The notes below the pieces were generated by a model. The model did no database searches, had not been told where the DNA came from, and was given only the letters and a program-made list of their open reading frames with translations. The translations under genes and the position numbers were made by a program. From Adiantum capillus-veneris (Eukaryota > Streptophyta > Polypodiopsida > Polypodiales > Pteridaceae), in the NCBI GenBank assembly GCA_014529385.2, contig CM043958.1:148649293-148713292 (forward strand): a DNA stretch of 64,000 nt, in the 5' to 3' direction. This document shows positions 34,879 to 46,895 of the stretch, in pieces; positions within the stretch are counted from its first letter, which is position 1, and each line of letters starts with the position of its first letter.

Positions 34879-37670
34879 GGCGGCGATGAGATGAAGGAGC
34901 AAAGAGTATAGAACTAAGAGCGCGTGACACACTACACAGAGGAAACACAATAAGAATCTTATGCATGTAGTAACCCTCTCACAATGAGTTCCCAAAATAG
35001 GGCGATCCACGGTGTCGCAACCATCATAGTTCCTTTCCCGCTTTCCAAGATTGCATGCAAAAGAATCCCCAATCATGATTAGGGCGGCTTTCGGCTCTTG
35101 TACCACAGCAAAGGGGCACTGAATTGGGGTAGGTGAAACATAATGGCACGGTCTGAAACCATTGACCGGCACAGAAATAACCTCCCCCCGTAAATCCGCC
35201 AAATAAAAAGAGATGGACCCACATGCTTGAAAAATCCAGAATGGTCTTGACCACCGTAATTTAAGCTTCCCCGGCATCTTCCCGAGGCGGGAATTAAATA
35301 CAAGGACCAGTTGCCCCCGAACAAATTGCCGTGCTTTCGGGCGATCCAGCCATTTTTTCCGCCTAGACTGCAGATCCTGCAGCACCGCAAAGCTATTCAG
35401 CCGCTCTTCGTCCAGTTCCTGCAAAACATCCAATCGATAAATCACAGAATCCTCCGGAAGAAGCCGATCCGCAATCCGCATACTTGGAATCACATGCTCC
35501 ACCGGGGTGATTGCCTCCATGCCAAATGCCAACTTAAAAGGAGTCAATCTTGTTGCCACTTTATAAGCTGTCCGATAGGCCCATAAGACGGAAGGAAGTT
35601 TCACATCCCAATCTGTTCGATTCATATTCACTAACTTTGTTAAAATCCGAATCAATTGCTTATTAGTTGATTCTGCTTGCCCATTCGCCTGAGGATAATA
35701 TGGAGAAGATTTCTTGTGCAATACAAAATAAAACCGTAGCATTCTCTCCATCACCTTATTCAAAAAATGACTTCCCCTGTCACTAACCAGCTCAATAGGG
35801 CAACCATATCTAGAAAAGATATCCTTATATAAGCATTCCGCCACAGAAACTGCAGTTTTATCTCTCAAAGGCCATGCCTCCACCCATTTGGTAGCGTAAT
35901 CCGTGGCTGTCAAAATATACTTATTACCTGTGTGAGCTGCCACTGGTTTAAAAGGACCAACAAAATCCAAACCCCACTTTTGAAAAGGCTCCAAGGGCAG
36001 AACTAGGTGAAAAGGCATTCTGGACCGTTTGGTAGGTTGCCCCAACCGCTGACACACATCACACTGTTGCACATAATTCCTTGCATCCTGAAACAATGTG
36101 GGCCACCATAATCTAGATTGGAGAACCTTTCTAGCTGTGATTAATGCTGCAAAGTGACCTCCCGCAATACCAGTATGGACTTCCTCTAATACTGCTTCCT
36201 GCTCCAATGGTAGCACACATCTGAGTAACACATCTACCACCGTACGATAATAGAGTTTTCCCATAATGATCTCAAAATTCCTGCTTCTAATAGCCATACG
36301 TTTCCTCTGATGGCTAGACAAGAAGGAAGGCATTTCGCCGCTATCAAGAAAATGAAACATCTCCTCATACCATGTCCATGGGATGCTCGGAATGACCCTT
36401 GCCTGTTGCAGAACTGTGATATCCTCTGCAACTACTCCTGTTAGAAATAGAGACGCATCCGGAAATTCATCAGCTACACCCGTCGGCGGCTCATCGGAAT
36501 CTAACCTGGATAGGTAGTCAGCCACCACATGCTGAGACCCTGGCCGATGTATGACCTCAAAGTCAAATTCCTGCAGCAAAAGCACCCATCTGGCCAATCT
36601 TCCTGTCAAATTATGTTGCCTTACCAGGTATAAAAGAGCCGAATGGTCCACATGGAAGAAAAAACGTTGGCCCAACAGATAGTGCCGAAATTTCTTCACT
36701 GAATAAATCATCCCTAAACATTCCCTTTCGGTTACTGAATAATTTCTTTCTGCGGATGATAATCGTCTACTGGCATAATAGCAGGTCGGAACCATCCTTG
36801 ACTTTGTTCCTGCATCAGCACACTGCCAATAGCTCGATCCGAAGCATCCACAAACACATGAAAATCCTGACCCCAATTCGGTGCAAGCATAATTGGAGCT
36901 TTGGATAGCTAAAGTTTTAATCTCCGAAAAGCCAAGTCACATTCCTCTGTCCATTCAAAATCTATAGCATGAGCTGCTTGAGTAATCTGGATTACCAAAT
37001 GCGCGACAAACCACAAATGCCTCCCATGCCAACGGGCTTGACCCAGGAAAATCAGGCACTGTTTCTGGTTCCGCGGTGGAGGCACTTCCATAATTGCGGC
37101 AATTTTATCCGGATCCACGGAAATACCATCTTCAGAAATTATAGGCCCCAATAGCCTGCCACCACTACGAACAGCAAATGCACACTTTAAAGGATTCAAA
37201 CTGAATTTCACCTCTCTGCATTTCATAAAGCATAACCGTAATTGCTTCAAATGCTCCAATTGCGCTCCAAAAACACTGAGATCATCCAGAAAAATTCTCA
37301 TAAAATCCGTCAAATAAGGACCAAAAATTTGGAACATATCCCTTTGAAAAGTGGAAGGTGCATTCCACAATCCGAACCACATCACTATGCAGGCAAACAC
37401 ACCCCATGCGGTAATAAAAGTTATTTTTGGCTAATCCCGCAATGCCATTCGGATTTGATTATATCCACTAAATCCATCCAAAAAAGTATACATCTCATGT
37501 CTTGCTACATCATCCAAAATGGAATCCAAAAATGGAAGAGGAAAAGGATCTGGAACAGTAGCCGCATTCAATTTCCCATAATCCACACAAATTCGGATTT
37601 GCTTGTTTTTCTTTGGTACGACCACAATTGGAGAAATCCACTCCGGATTTTCTACACCAATTTTTGTTAA
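34879..37670 (-). pseudogene. Tat/OTA-like pol relic: RT, RNase H, integrase
   Basis: Minus strand. RT starts GVENPEWISPIVVVPKKNKQ (about 37620-37660), then CVDYGKLNAATVPDPFPLPF, FLDGFSGYNQI, and after a lesion FGLWNAPSTFQRDM and the active site FLDDLSVFG (about 37280). RNase H: VFVDASDRAIGSVLMQEQ in one frame, then a frameshift near 36785 into YYASRRLSSAERNYSVTE. From there a 685-codon frame runs to 34819: HRPGSQHVVADYLSRLDSD, the integrase zinc site (HTGIAGGH, CDVCQ), WGLDFVGPF, LVSDRGSHFL and QANGQAESTNKQL, so D, D and E are intact. The wording (DYATKWVEAWPL, FKLAFGMEA) is that of non-chromoviral plant gypsy. A hydrophobic run (FLLCFLCVVCHALLVLY) near the end is probably incidental. Confidence 0.9.
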
Positions 37671-40600
37671 AGTTGTTAAAGTGCACTCAATGGACATGTA
37701 TGAAGAGTTGGACATATACGAGGCACTTATGCATATTGAGGATGACTTGGGTAAAGCAGTTGAAGCACAGGTAGAGACAAAGTACAGGACAGTTGCAAAG
37801 AAAGTGAGACCAATGGCTACACCTCTACCAGAAGGAAGTGATGGGGTGATTAAAAAGCTTTTTGATAGCCTATTCTCAAGCATCCAAAGAACATTGGGCA
37901 TAAATTCACTAGACATTGCAGCAACTAAAGGTTGGAGAAGATGGTTTTCTCAACAAAGATGAAATCAAGTGTTTTCAAGGTATGCTCAAAAAACATGGTA
38001 AAGCTTTTCCTTTTGAGCCAAGTGAGATTGGGTGTGTGGATCCAAGTGTTTTTTCACCTCTGGTTATATCCACTATTCCTCACATGCCATAGAGCTTACA
38101 TCCCATTCCAGTTCCTAATGAGAATTTTGGAGCCATCATGTGCGCCATACTCAAATCAATGGTTCACTGTTCCAAAGAAAAATGGTACTTAAGGTTCATA
38201 CATGATATGTAGCCGGTTAACAAGGTAACAATCCGCAATGTGGGTACTAGCCCAATTGTGGATGAATTTGTTGAGGCCTTTGCAGGTAGATCAATTTACT
38301 CTATGGGTGATCTTTACTCTGGATATGATCAATTTCAGATAGCTTTGGAGAGCACGGATCTTATTACTATGTATACACCTCTCTGGCTGGTAAGGATGTG
38401 CACTCTGCCACAAGGCACTACTAATTCTATAGCTCGTATGATGAACGGCATGAATAAGGTATTAAGGGACTTTATCCCTCATGTTACTATGCATTTCATT
38501 GATGATCTACCAATTAAAGGATGTGAGGAAGGCTCAAAAGATGAGGTAAAATATCAGAGGGGGTGCCGAAATTTTGTTGCTCAACATATTGCTAACTGTG
38601 ATGCTATTTTGTCCACGCTTGAAGAAGTTAACTTAACACTTTTAGGGCAAAAATCAACTTTTGGTGCTAAAGAGGTTCTAATTGTGGGGCATATGTGCAG
38701 TTGAGAAGGTAGAAGGCCAAGTCCGGCTAAAGTTGAAGCTATTCAAAAGATGAAGGAAACATGCTCTTTGTTTACTGAAGTTTTTGGTTTTGGGTGCATG
38801 TGTATTCTATCTTATTTGGTTGTCACATTTTGCTCATGTTGCATAAGTGCTTTATCAACTACTGAGAAAAGGTAAAAGATTTGTTTGGGAAGAAGTTCAC
38901 ACACAGGCTATTAGGAAATTAAAGAAGATGCTTCTTGAGGCTTTGACCTTGAGGAAATTCGACTACAAATGCGGAATGCAGTACTTTTAACAGTTGACAC
39001 TAGCCCGACAGGTATCGGATGGGCTATAGGTCAAGATGATGAAGAAGGGCACACGTATGCAATTCAATTTGGAGAAAAAGTGCTCAATGCTCGCCAAAGA
39101 GGCTACCCATAGGTTAAGTGAGAACTTTGGGGCATTGCTACTGCTCTAAGGTCTGATAAAGAATACTTTATTGGAGCTTCAGTCATGGTAGAGACAGACT
39201 TCTTGCCATTGATAGGGATGATTGCAAACTGCTCTACTCTGGATATTGCTATGCTGCGATGGATAGCCTATATTAAGTCTCTTAACCCTAAATTTTGTCA
39301 TATTGCAAGTAGAGATAATCCTGTTGTAGATATGTTACCAAGAGCTAGGTTTGAAGATGAAGAAGAATGCTGACCACAAGTGATGATGTTGGCTTGAAGT
39401 TCTACATGTCTTCTTATCTACATGCAAATTGTGTAATATTGCTCATATTTTTGAGGTATTTTCTGAGGAGTTCTATGATGAAGAGTGGCTTTTGATCGGT
39501 CGCTACCTTAGCACTCTTACTAAGCATGAAGGGTGGATGAATCAAGAGTATAAAAGGATCAGAAAGAAGGCTTACGGCTATTTTCTAAAGGATGGAATTT
39601 CATGAAAGTTTATGGGCTGGACACAGAGGAGTCTGGGTAACTTTTGTCAAGATTAAGGATCGTTACTGGTGGAAAGGTATGTATAAAGATGTGCTCGGTT
39701 TGTGAAGATATGCTTAATATGCAAATAGTATTCTAATGTGCAACATGGAGATGAATTGCATCCCACCTATCCACTGGCTATGCACTACAAGTGGGTGGTG
39801 GACCTGATTACCATGCAAGTAGGTGTTTGACAAATGCGGTATATTGTTCTTGCCAGAGAAGAATTTAGTAATCAAGTAGAAGGCAGAGCTTTGTGTACCA
39901 AAGCTACCATTTTTAAATGCAAGTTCTTGCTTGAGGATGTTATTTCTAGGTATGGATGTGTTGGTAGAATTACTGCTGATAGAGGAGAGCTGGATGCAGA
40001 TGAAGCTTGAGATTTCTTTGCTCGCTTGGACATTAAATTGGCTTTCACCACATAGCATACAATCCCTAGGGTAATGGTAAAAGTGAAAGAGGGAATCCGC
40101 CTATTATTAAATATTTATCAAAGGCATACCAGGGACATATTGGTAATTGGCCTAAACTCCTACCATTTTCTTTATGGGCTGATCAAACTACACATAGTTC
40201 TGTTACAGGTTCTTTGCCATTTTAGCTAATGTATGGGCAAAACCCCATTATTCCTACAGAGGAAACGGTTATTTCTTGGACCATAATTCCATGGGAAGAA
40301 GGTATGTCTACAGAAGATTTGCTTGCTTTGCACATTCACCAACTTGAGAGGCATTAGGAAGATATTGGACAGGCTAAAGTAAAGCTTAAAGAATAAAGCA
40401 GCATTTGATGGTAAGCAAAGACTACAACCTCATGCTATTAAAGATGGGGATTGGGTCCTTGTATATGATAGTAGCCTGGAGAACCAGTACACTACTATGC
40501 GAAAGATGGTTAAACAATGGTTTGGACCATATGTAGTACTTCATGTTTATGATAATGTGACCTATAAGTTATGTGAGCTTGATGGCACTGAGCTCAAGGT

Positions 40601-40882
40601 GCCTATTGCAGGAAAAAGAGTTAAGTTGTTTAAGAAACAAGAAGGTGATATGAATATTGAAGATTTCAACAGAGATCAAGCTCCTGAAGATAATGCTATG
40701 TACATATGCAGCAGATGAAGAGTCTAATGAGGCTCTTGACGATGCTTCTTTAGTGCACTTGGCATAGACCAAAGACTGTGCAGGTTCACAGGAGGTGGAT
40801 GTCATGCCACTCCGCTTCCATGATGGAAAAAGAGCAAAGAAATGCAAGATAAGCTTCTTTGAAGCCTACACATTTATTAAGT
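37671..40882 (+). pseudogene. Fungus-like Ty3/gypsy element B, RT to integrase (right part)
   Basis: Plus strand continuation of 29312-29688. Pre-RT: YEELDIYEALMHIEDDLGKA and VRPMATPLPEGSD. RT: VNKVTIRNVGTSPIVDEFVE, YSMGDLYSGYDQFQIA (about 38300), LPQGTTNSIARMMN, and the active site HFIDDLPIKGC (about 38505), which is a hallmark of a lineage common in fungi. RNase H: TVDTSPTGIGWAIGQDDEE (about 38995), HIASRDNPVVDML. Integrase is badly broken (ADRGELDADEA near 39985, NPGNGKSERGNP near 40065). The tail reads MRKMVKQWFGPYVVLHVYDN and KVPIAGKRVKLFKKQ, and ends with SFFEAYTFIK and a stop near 40882. More than ten lesions. Confidence 0.85.
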
Positions 40883-41018
40883 AGTGATCCGGGCTTGTTA
40901 ACAGGCCAAGTTTAATGCTTGATGTATGCCACATGCGGCTTTAAGGGGCCAAAACTTATGTTTTTTATGCCAAAAGTGGGTATGTGTGAGGTGATTAAAA
41001 ATAAAACTTTACGGTCTA

Positions 41019-41817
41019 AAACTATAGTGCTTAAAGTGCTCTACCAGCTTGTCTTTACGGCTCGTCGATTGGAGCTACGATGAAAAAGTTATGGCAGTTT
41101 GGAGTTTGAGTCAATTGTAGATTTGTACCAGATTGGGCAACTACACCTGAGGGGACAGACATGAAATGAATGCATGGGCCTGAATTGCTCACTTTGTGGA
41201 GAGCGTTGGCCTTTTCAGATCAGCGATCGGAGTTCTAGATGCCAAGATATTGGCCATTAAAGATTCACCAGGGGCCGGTTCCGTACATGTCTGGTCTGCT
41301 CGGTTGGTGTGCCATTTGGGAATTTTTACAGCCTTAACAGGGTCTGTATGCATTCTATGCACCTTGAGAATGCTATAGGAATTTAGGACTCGTTAGACAG
41401 AGTCCGGGTTGATGAGATAATACAGCTTGACACCGGTGTCAATTGCCGGCACTGGCTGAGCTGGATGAATTTTCAGCATTATTCAAGCCACTGATATGAG
41501 TAATGAAATTCGAGACGATATTGTTATTTAGGGGTTTCCGGATGTTGATAAGGTTGTGGCAAAGAATGTAAGTGAAGTTCTAACCGAATGCAAAGGGAAT
41601 ACCTTCCAACGAATGCAATCACCTATACTTGCATCTTACAGGCATGTGCCATCATACAAGATGATGATATGGGCAGTAAAATTCACAATGATATTGTTAG
41701 TTGACGACTGTTGGAAAAAGATGTTGTGCTTAGCCATGCTTTGGGCGATGTGAATGCCAAATGAGATGCCTTTCCTTTTGCGGAGCAAGCCTTGGTAGAT
41801 ATGCATGTCAAATGTGG
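41019..41817 (+). pseudogene. Duplicated block Y, copy 1 (left part), with PPR relic
   Basis: This block aligns with 49709-50485. Near its end the plus strand gives PPR phrases across frames: TCILQACAIIQDDDMGSKIH (41610-41680) and EQALVDMHVKCG (about 41787-41822). The earlier part (CAGCTTGTCTTTACGGCTCG and the GAAAAAGTTATGGCAG phrase) is non-coding and resembles retroelement UTR/LTR text. The block stops at TGTGG 41813-41817 where an LTR element inserted, and resumes at 47801. Confidence 0.75.
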
Positions 41818-42303
41818 TGTTATAGAATTGATATCTTATTATTTATTGCAGATAACAGGTGGAAAAGACTAGACTCAGCTTGGCCTATGAAAATGAATAT
41901 GTATATCATGTACATTTTATTATTCAAGTGCTCTTTTATGAGCTTTGGCTATTTATGACCGGCACGCCAGTTTGTAACCAATTTGACCATTCAAGAAATC
42001 TATATAACAAATACGTGCAAGAGGGAAATGGACTCTTGCACGGGGGGAGATTGCACCCAGTGTCTGTCTATTCTTCTCTCCTCTCCTCTCTTCTGTCTTC
42101 ACGTGCCGGTGTAGCACTCCACTCTAGGAGGTGCGCCTGCACATGTTCTTTCTCTCTCTCCCGATCTCTGTCTCTCTCTGTTCGAGTACCATTTGATTAT
42201 ATGCTCACAGGATTTGTCAGGTATGCATATTTGCGGTGTTTTGTTGTTTCCATCATGCTATTCGAGGTATTTTGCAGGGACACTACGTCTTCCGTTTGTA
42301 GCA
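41818..42303 (+). repeat. 5' LTR of the 41818-47800 element
   Basis: This 486-bp LTR contains a CT-rich tract (CTCTCCTCTCCTCTCTTC near 42075 and CTCTCTCTCCCGATCTC near 42155), common near LTR promoters. It ends GTTTGTAGCA, one base before the primer-binding site. Confidence 0.93.
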
Positions 42304-42304
42304 G

Positions 42305-42316
42305 TGGTATCACAGC
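42305..42316 (+). promoter_or_regulatory. Primer-binding site (initiator Met tRNA type)
   Basis: TGGTATCACAGC differs by one base from TGGTATCAGAGC, the complement of the initiator methionine tRNA 3' end. It sits one base after the LTR and sets the element's direction as plus. Confidence 0.9.
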
Positions 42317-42590
42317 CCTGGCTACGCTCCAATCAACCTCACACCGAGAAGTCCACCTACACAAAGTAACATGAAGACGAGAAGCCTTGTTGGGTATGGC
42401 GACAAGGAGGCATGCGACATGAAGAGTAGACGCACAACCTGCAGGATACTATGCATGCGAAGCTAAGTTAAGCGTTGAAGTTTAGTTACATAGCAAGTTT
42501 ATGAGTACAATCTTGTTGGACTATCAACTACAATATGGAAAATTGACCAATTTTTTTTTCAGTGACATTATTTATGTTTGTGCATATGTT

Positions 42591-42660
42591 AACCCCAATG
42601 AGATTTGAACCCATATCTCCCTGTACAACACAGGGGCACGACCATTTGTGCTATGGAGTT
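42591..42660 (-). tRNA. tRNA-like sequence (probable pseudo-tRNA or SINE head)
   Basis: On the minus strand the 70 bases fold as a cloverleaf. Acceptor AACTCCA pairs with TGGGGTT; D stem GCAC pairs with GTGC around an AAATGGTC loop; anticodon stem CCCTG pairs with CAGGG around TGTTGTA; T stem ATGGG pairs with CTCAT around TTCAAAT. The polymerase III A box (TAGCACAAATGG) and B box (GGTTCAAATCT) are good. Faults: position 33 is G rather than T, there is no base between the D and anticodon stems, and no T-run terminator lies downstream. The centre of the anticodon loop is TTG, but that reading is unsafe. It sits inside an LTR element, so I favour a tRNA-derived insertion over a working gene. Confidence 0.55.
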
Positions 42661-43426
<766 letters not shown>

Positions 43427-43989
43427 GGCTCAACCACCTAACTCCATGCAGCCAACCGATCACCCCTAACCATTCAACCCACAACTACCGTATGATAGTA
43501 TCTCTCTCCCTCTTGTTATCATGCAGACATCGAACATTTTCTCTCTCTCCCTCTCGTCAGTTGACGGAATCCAACAATGGGCTGCGCACCACCCAACCGT
43601 TATGCATATTTTCAAACCAAAAAAGGGGCGGCTGACCTGCACTTTCATCTGCATGCCACCCACCAGGAATGCAGCCGTTTCTTTTTCTGTCTCTCGGTAA
43701 GCTACTACCCTCAGTTGTGCATGTGGTGGGTGGATTGAGAGCAATCCACCCGTTCATCCCTCTCTCACTCTCTGTCCCCCGTCGGAAACTCATAACAACT
43801 GCACCTTTTACACCCGTGAACTTCCCATAGCTCGAGACTTTTAGTGAACAAGATAACTACCTCTATCATCTGGACATGGCCCTTGTAGTGCAGCACTACC
43901 AACCACACCAGCCAACATCGCCCTCTCTCCTATTAGAGCCGCCCAGCACCTCCTACTGTGGTAAAAACACAGCTGCAACTCCTAGAGGT

Positions 43990-44700
43990 GCCATGCACCA
44001 GCCTCACCAACTCGATAGAGGGCGCCCGGTCCCAAGGTTTTGTTAAGAAGTTCACAGAAAGAAACCTTCTGAGCAGCTGCACGATTGGCTAAGAGCTGCT
44101 GAATGATTCTCAATGATACTATTCAGGTATCATAGCTGACCAGTAAGGTCCCCATACACCAGGAATGAAAATCTTCTTCTTTGAAACATCCATGTGGCAG
44201 ATAGATTTCCCAAAACCAGCACCATCTATTGTGCCAAGGTTCATCAAAATTTGCCACCCTCAAGCTCTGAGGCACCCCTTTCATTACTCCTATGCCACCA
44301 GCATGAGCATCAACGAGTGCCGTTCCAACAGGAGTTCCTTCTAGCAACCCAAGCTCCTCAGGAAGTGCACAACAGTTTCAAGACCAACTATCCATATTGT
44401 AAAGAGGTTCTTGGCTTTGCAGTAGTGGAGGTCAAGCCAGACCCTAATGGATAACCTGGAAATGCAACACTTTGCCAAAGTTTTGCATAGTTTCCTTCAA
44501 CAACATCTTCAAGCCCAACTTCTTGCCAGAAAACATCATCCCATCCACATGTTGCAGTAACCGCGGTAGAGTCTTTGCTGGTCATTTTCTCCATGTGAGC
44601 ATGCCCTAGATATAATGGTGGTGGAGGTTCACCAAATGCCTCATGAGTTGCAGGGCCTACCTGTGTTTCTTGCACCCCTAGTGATGGTATTCTTATCAAT
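43990..44700 (-). pseudogene. Captured FGGY carbohydrate kinase fragment (antisense to the LTR element)
   Basis: The minus strand reads, in order: YLGHAHMEKM (about 44600), CGWDDVFWQEVGLEDVVEG (44510-44560), SVAFPGYPLGSGLTS (about 44440), then after about 58 unmatched bases LGLLEGTPVGTALVDAHAGG (44300-44355) and GVMKGVP; in another frame [20 protein letters not shown] (44140-44200), then LLANRAAAQKVSFCELLNK (44040-44100). These are consecutive blocks of the plant FGGY-family sugar (ribulose-type) kinase, including the glycine-rich DAHAGG loop. Frameshifts and stops show it is not functional. Only a middle part of the gene is present. A TCTAG directly before GGCATGC at the upstream edge could be an old splice acceptor, which would point to capture from DNA rather than from spliced RNA. 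Confidence 0.8.
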
Positions 44701-44759
44701 TGCTAGCTACAATCGATGGATTATGCTCTCAACATCTTCTGACCATCATCAATTATGGT

Positions 44760-45730
44760 AATGCACGCCCCTGGTTCTCTAACCGTGGCCTCATACTCAC
44801 ACCCTTATGTAAATCATTAATTAATTGGTTGTAATTGGGGTAGTCTCTCATGGCTATCTTGTTCCTCTTCTTCGCTATTGCTTTAGTGATCACAACGGCA
44901 ATCACATAATTGCTTTGTAGCATCACTTGCTAACGACCTATGAGATCCAAGCGATACAATCTTGGTGGATCTAATACAATGTTTGGATACAAAATAAATT
45001 GACGTAAAATTACGGCGCATTGGTTCATGAAGCATGTTGTAAATAACGGGTCAATAACCGCCTCCATCAATGTCATGGTGGCCCTCGTATAAAACATTAC
45101 CGTCTAGCTCTTCCAAGCTTAATGACTCTATCGATAATCAATATACCTTTGGTATTGTCGGACTCTGAAGTCGGCTATGAAGCTTGTTCATCTAACTGCC
45201 GAGTCTCTACTCTAAAGAAGTCAATGATCTCCCTCTGTAAATTTCTCTCATTGTCTCATCTCCTCAAGCGACTCTCCTAGTGTTTGTCCAACTCTAGCGA
45301 AAACAACCCGAGGAATCTTTGATCCTGACTAAATGAACAATGAAAGTGGCCTCATATCTCATAATATACTGGACACTGACATATGCAACTCTATCTTTGG
45401 CTCTTTTTGACACAATTGGCAAATCCTGGCCTTTGCTAGTATTCCCTCCCCCTCCTCTTCCGTTATACATACTAGCACTTAGTCTTCAATGTAGGAACAA
45501 CTTCCATTTTCTTTCTTTTTGTGTTAAGAAACAACTCAATGGGTATATACACCTGCTTGCGACATGTTACATGCCTTCCAGCACCTCCAAATATAAACGT
45601 AAGTCACGTTACCTTCACAACAAGATCTGTATGTTTGATCCATTAGCAAGACTAGCACCTCGCTATAGACATCTCAAAATGTTGTATGTATTCATTAGTG
45701 ACATAGAAGCCTTCCACAAGTCTTCTAAAT
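44760..45730 (-). other. Coding-like but unidentified stretch, minus strand
   Basis: On the minus strand, broken frames give protein-like text: RVAYVSVQYIMRYEATFIV and HLVRIKDSSGC (45300-45400), then FFRVETRQLDEQAS (about 45200) and ILYPNIVLDPPRLYRLDLIG (44940-45000). I do not recognise a family. It could be another captured host fragment, continuing from the kinase piece, or a worn gag-like region. The plus frame 45340-45732 over the same bases has no motif. Confidence 0.3.
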
Positions 45731-46663
45731 AAAACACTATTAATGTATATTAAGAATGATAAAAAATTGTGACTATTTTGCACAAGTATATAACGCGTTC
45801 GTACAGAAACATTTACTCGTTTTTACAACCTTTGTAACATTGATACTCATCTTCAGTCAATAATTTTTGCATGCTTCCTTCACAACTTGCAGTTATACAA
45901 TGTTGTACGATCTAAACTTTATGCACACTACACAGTTGTGAAATTTATATTAATCATAATTGCATTGAAAGTGGCTTAACATTTGTATTTTGGTTTAGTC
46001 TATAAATTTTGTTATAAAATCCAGTTGTTTATCTTGACTGACATTAACCAAATGATGCTTTTTCTACTAACCTTCCCTTTTAAAGTACTTGTTTAGAATT
46101 CAACAATTTGACTCCTCGCCATTTCCTTGAACCACCCCTAGGTACGTAATTTCTCAATGTTCTCTATTTCATTTTGATTCCCTTTAACGAGTCACTTCCA
46201 AAAAGTATCTACTGATATCATTTGTCTTAAGATCTTGTTATTATGATCCATCTCCCCTCTAACGCACTCGCTTGATATACTACTATGCGAATACTTACCC
46301 TCTCCATTTCTTTATCAATTGTTTTCTTGATACATATATTTAGGGAGACCAACTCAAGCAGTTTTAAATAAGAATAAAAACATTGGCCAATTTCCACCCC
46401 AAAAAAAAGAATCTTTTGTGTATATATATATATATTCTCTTATAGCGGGTGCCATTACCCATCGGTAAAGTTATGCCTTGTGTAATTTCTATTGAGAGGA
46501 TTTGATATTCAACTATGCAGCTACTCATATGAGCTGTGGTGCTTTGAGTTAGTGAACAAAAAAAATTGTAAGTACTATGTTACTCAACTATACTCCAACG
46601 TGGTGTCACACAGGTAGTAAATGTTTTGTCTTTTTATGTCTTGTCTAGTCCATTGGTCACATG
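45731..46663. other. Interior of the LTR element, unassigned A+T-rich DNA
   Basis: No gene or repeat was recognised apart from a short (TA)n near 46420. It leads into the hairpin array. Confidence 0.4.
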
Positions 46664-46895
46664 CACACAGATCCGCCGATTTAGGCTGTGTGTAAATGCT
46701 CACCTTGGTGTAGATTTGCCGATTTAGGTAACACCAATTATCTGTGCAGATCCGCCGATTTAGGCAGCACACTGACAAATTGCAAAGTCACAATGGTAAA
46801 TGCAGATCCGCCGATATAGGCAGCATTAGTGCAGATTCGCCGATCTAGGCAGCACGTCTTATTGGTGTAGATTCGCCGGTTGAGGCAACACCGAT
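46664..46895 (+). repeat. Array of six hairpin units with a constant core and covarying stems
   Basis: Six units share the core GATYYGCCGRTNTAGGC, approximately (unit 6 has TTGA where the others have TTTA, ATA or TCTA). The flanking arms differ but pair: CACACA/TGTGTG (46664, 46687), TTGGTGT/ACACCAA (46705, 46731), TGTGC/GCACA (46743, 46767), AATGC/GCATT (46799, 46823), GTGC/GCAC (46829, 46852), ATTGGTGT/ACACCGAT with one G-U (46861, 46888). Inside the core GCC can pair with GGC; unit 2 has GGT, still a G-U pair. The array lies about 420 bp before the 3' LTR. Covarying arms point to selection for, or copying of, a folded RNA or DNA form. The function is unknown. Confidence 0.88.

Noticed and set aside
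34879-35010. Hydrophobic run at the end of Tat-like pol, as a possible membrane anchor or envelope-like protein
   Set aside because: It is a single run at the pol/ORF3 border, with no signal peptide or envelope motif, and its surroundings are degraded.
37431-37916. 161-codon minus-strand frame taken as one protein
   Set aside because: Its first half (before about 37670) is antisense to plus-strand element B; only the second half is Tat-like RT.
44194-44454. 86-codon plus-strand frame inside the LTR element
   Set aside because: It is the antisense shadow of the minus-strand FGGY kinase fragment.
46664-46895. Possible CRISPR-like array
   Set aside because: The constant part is flanked by paired arms rather than by unrelated spacers, the spacing is irregular and the host is a plant.
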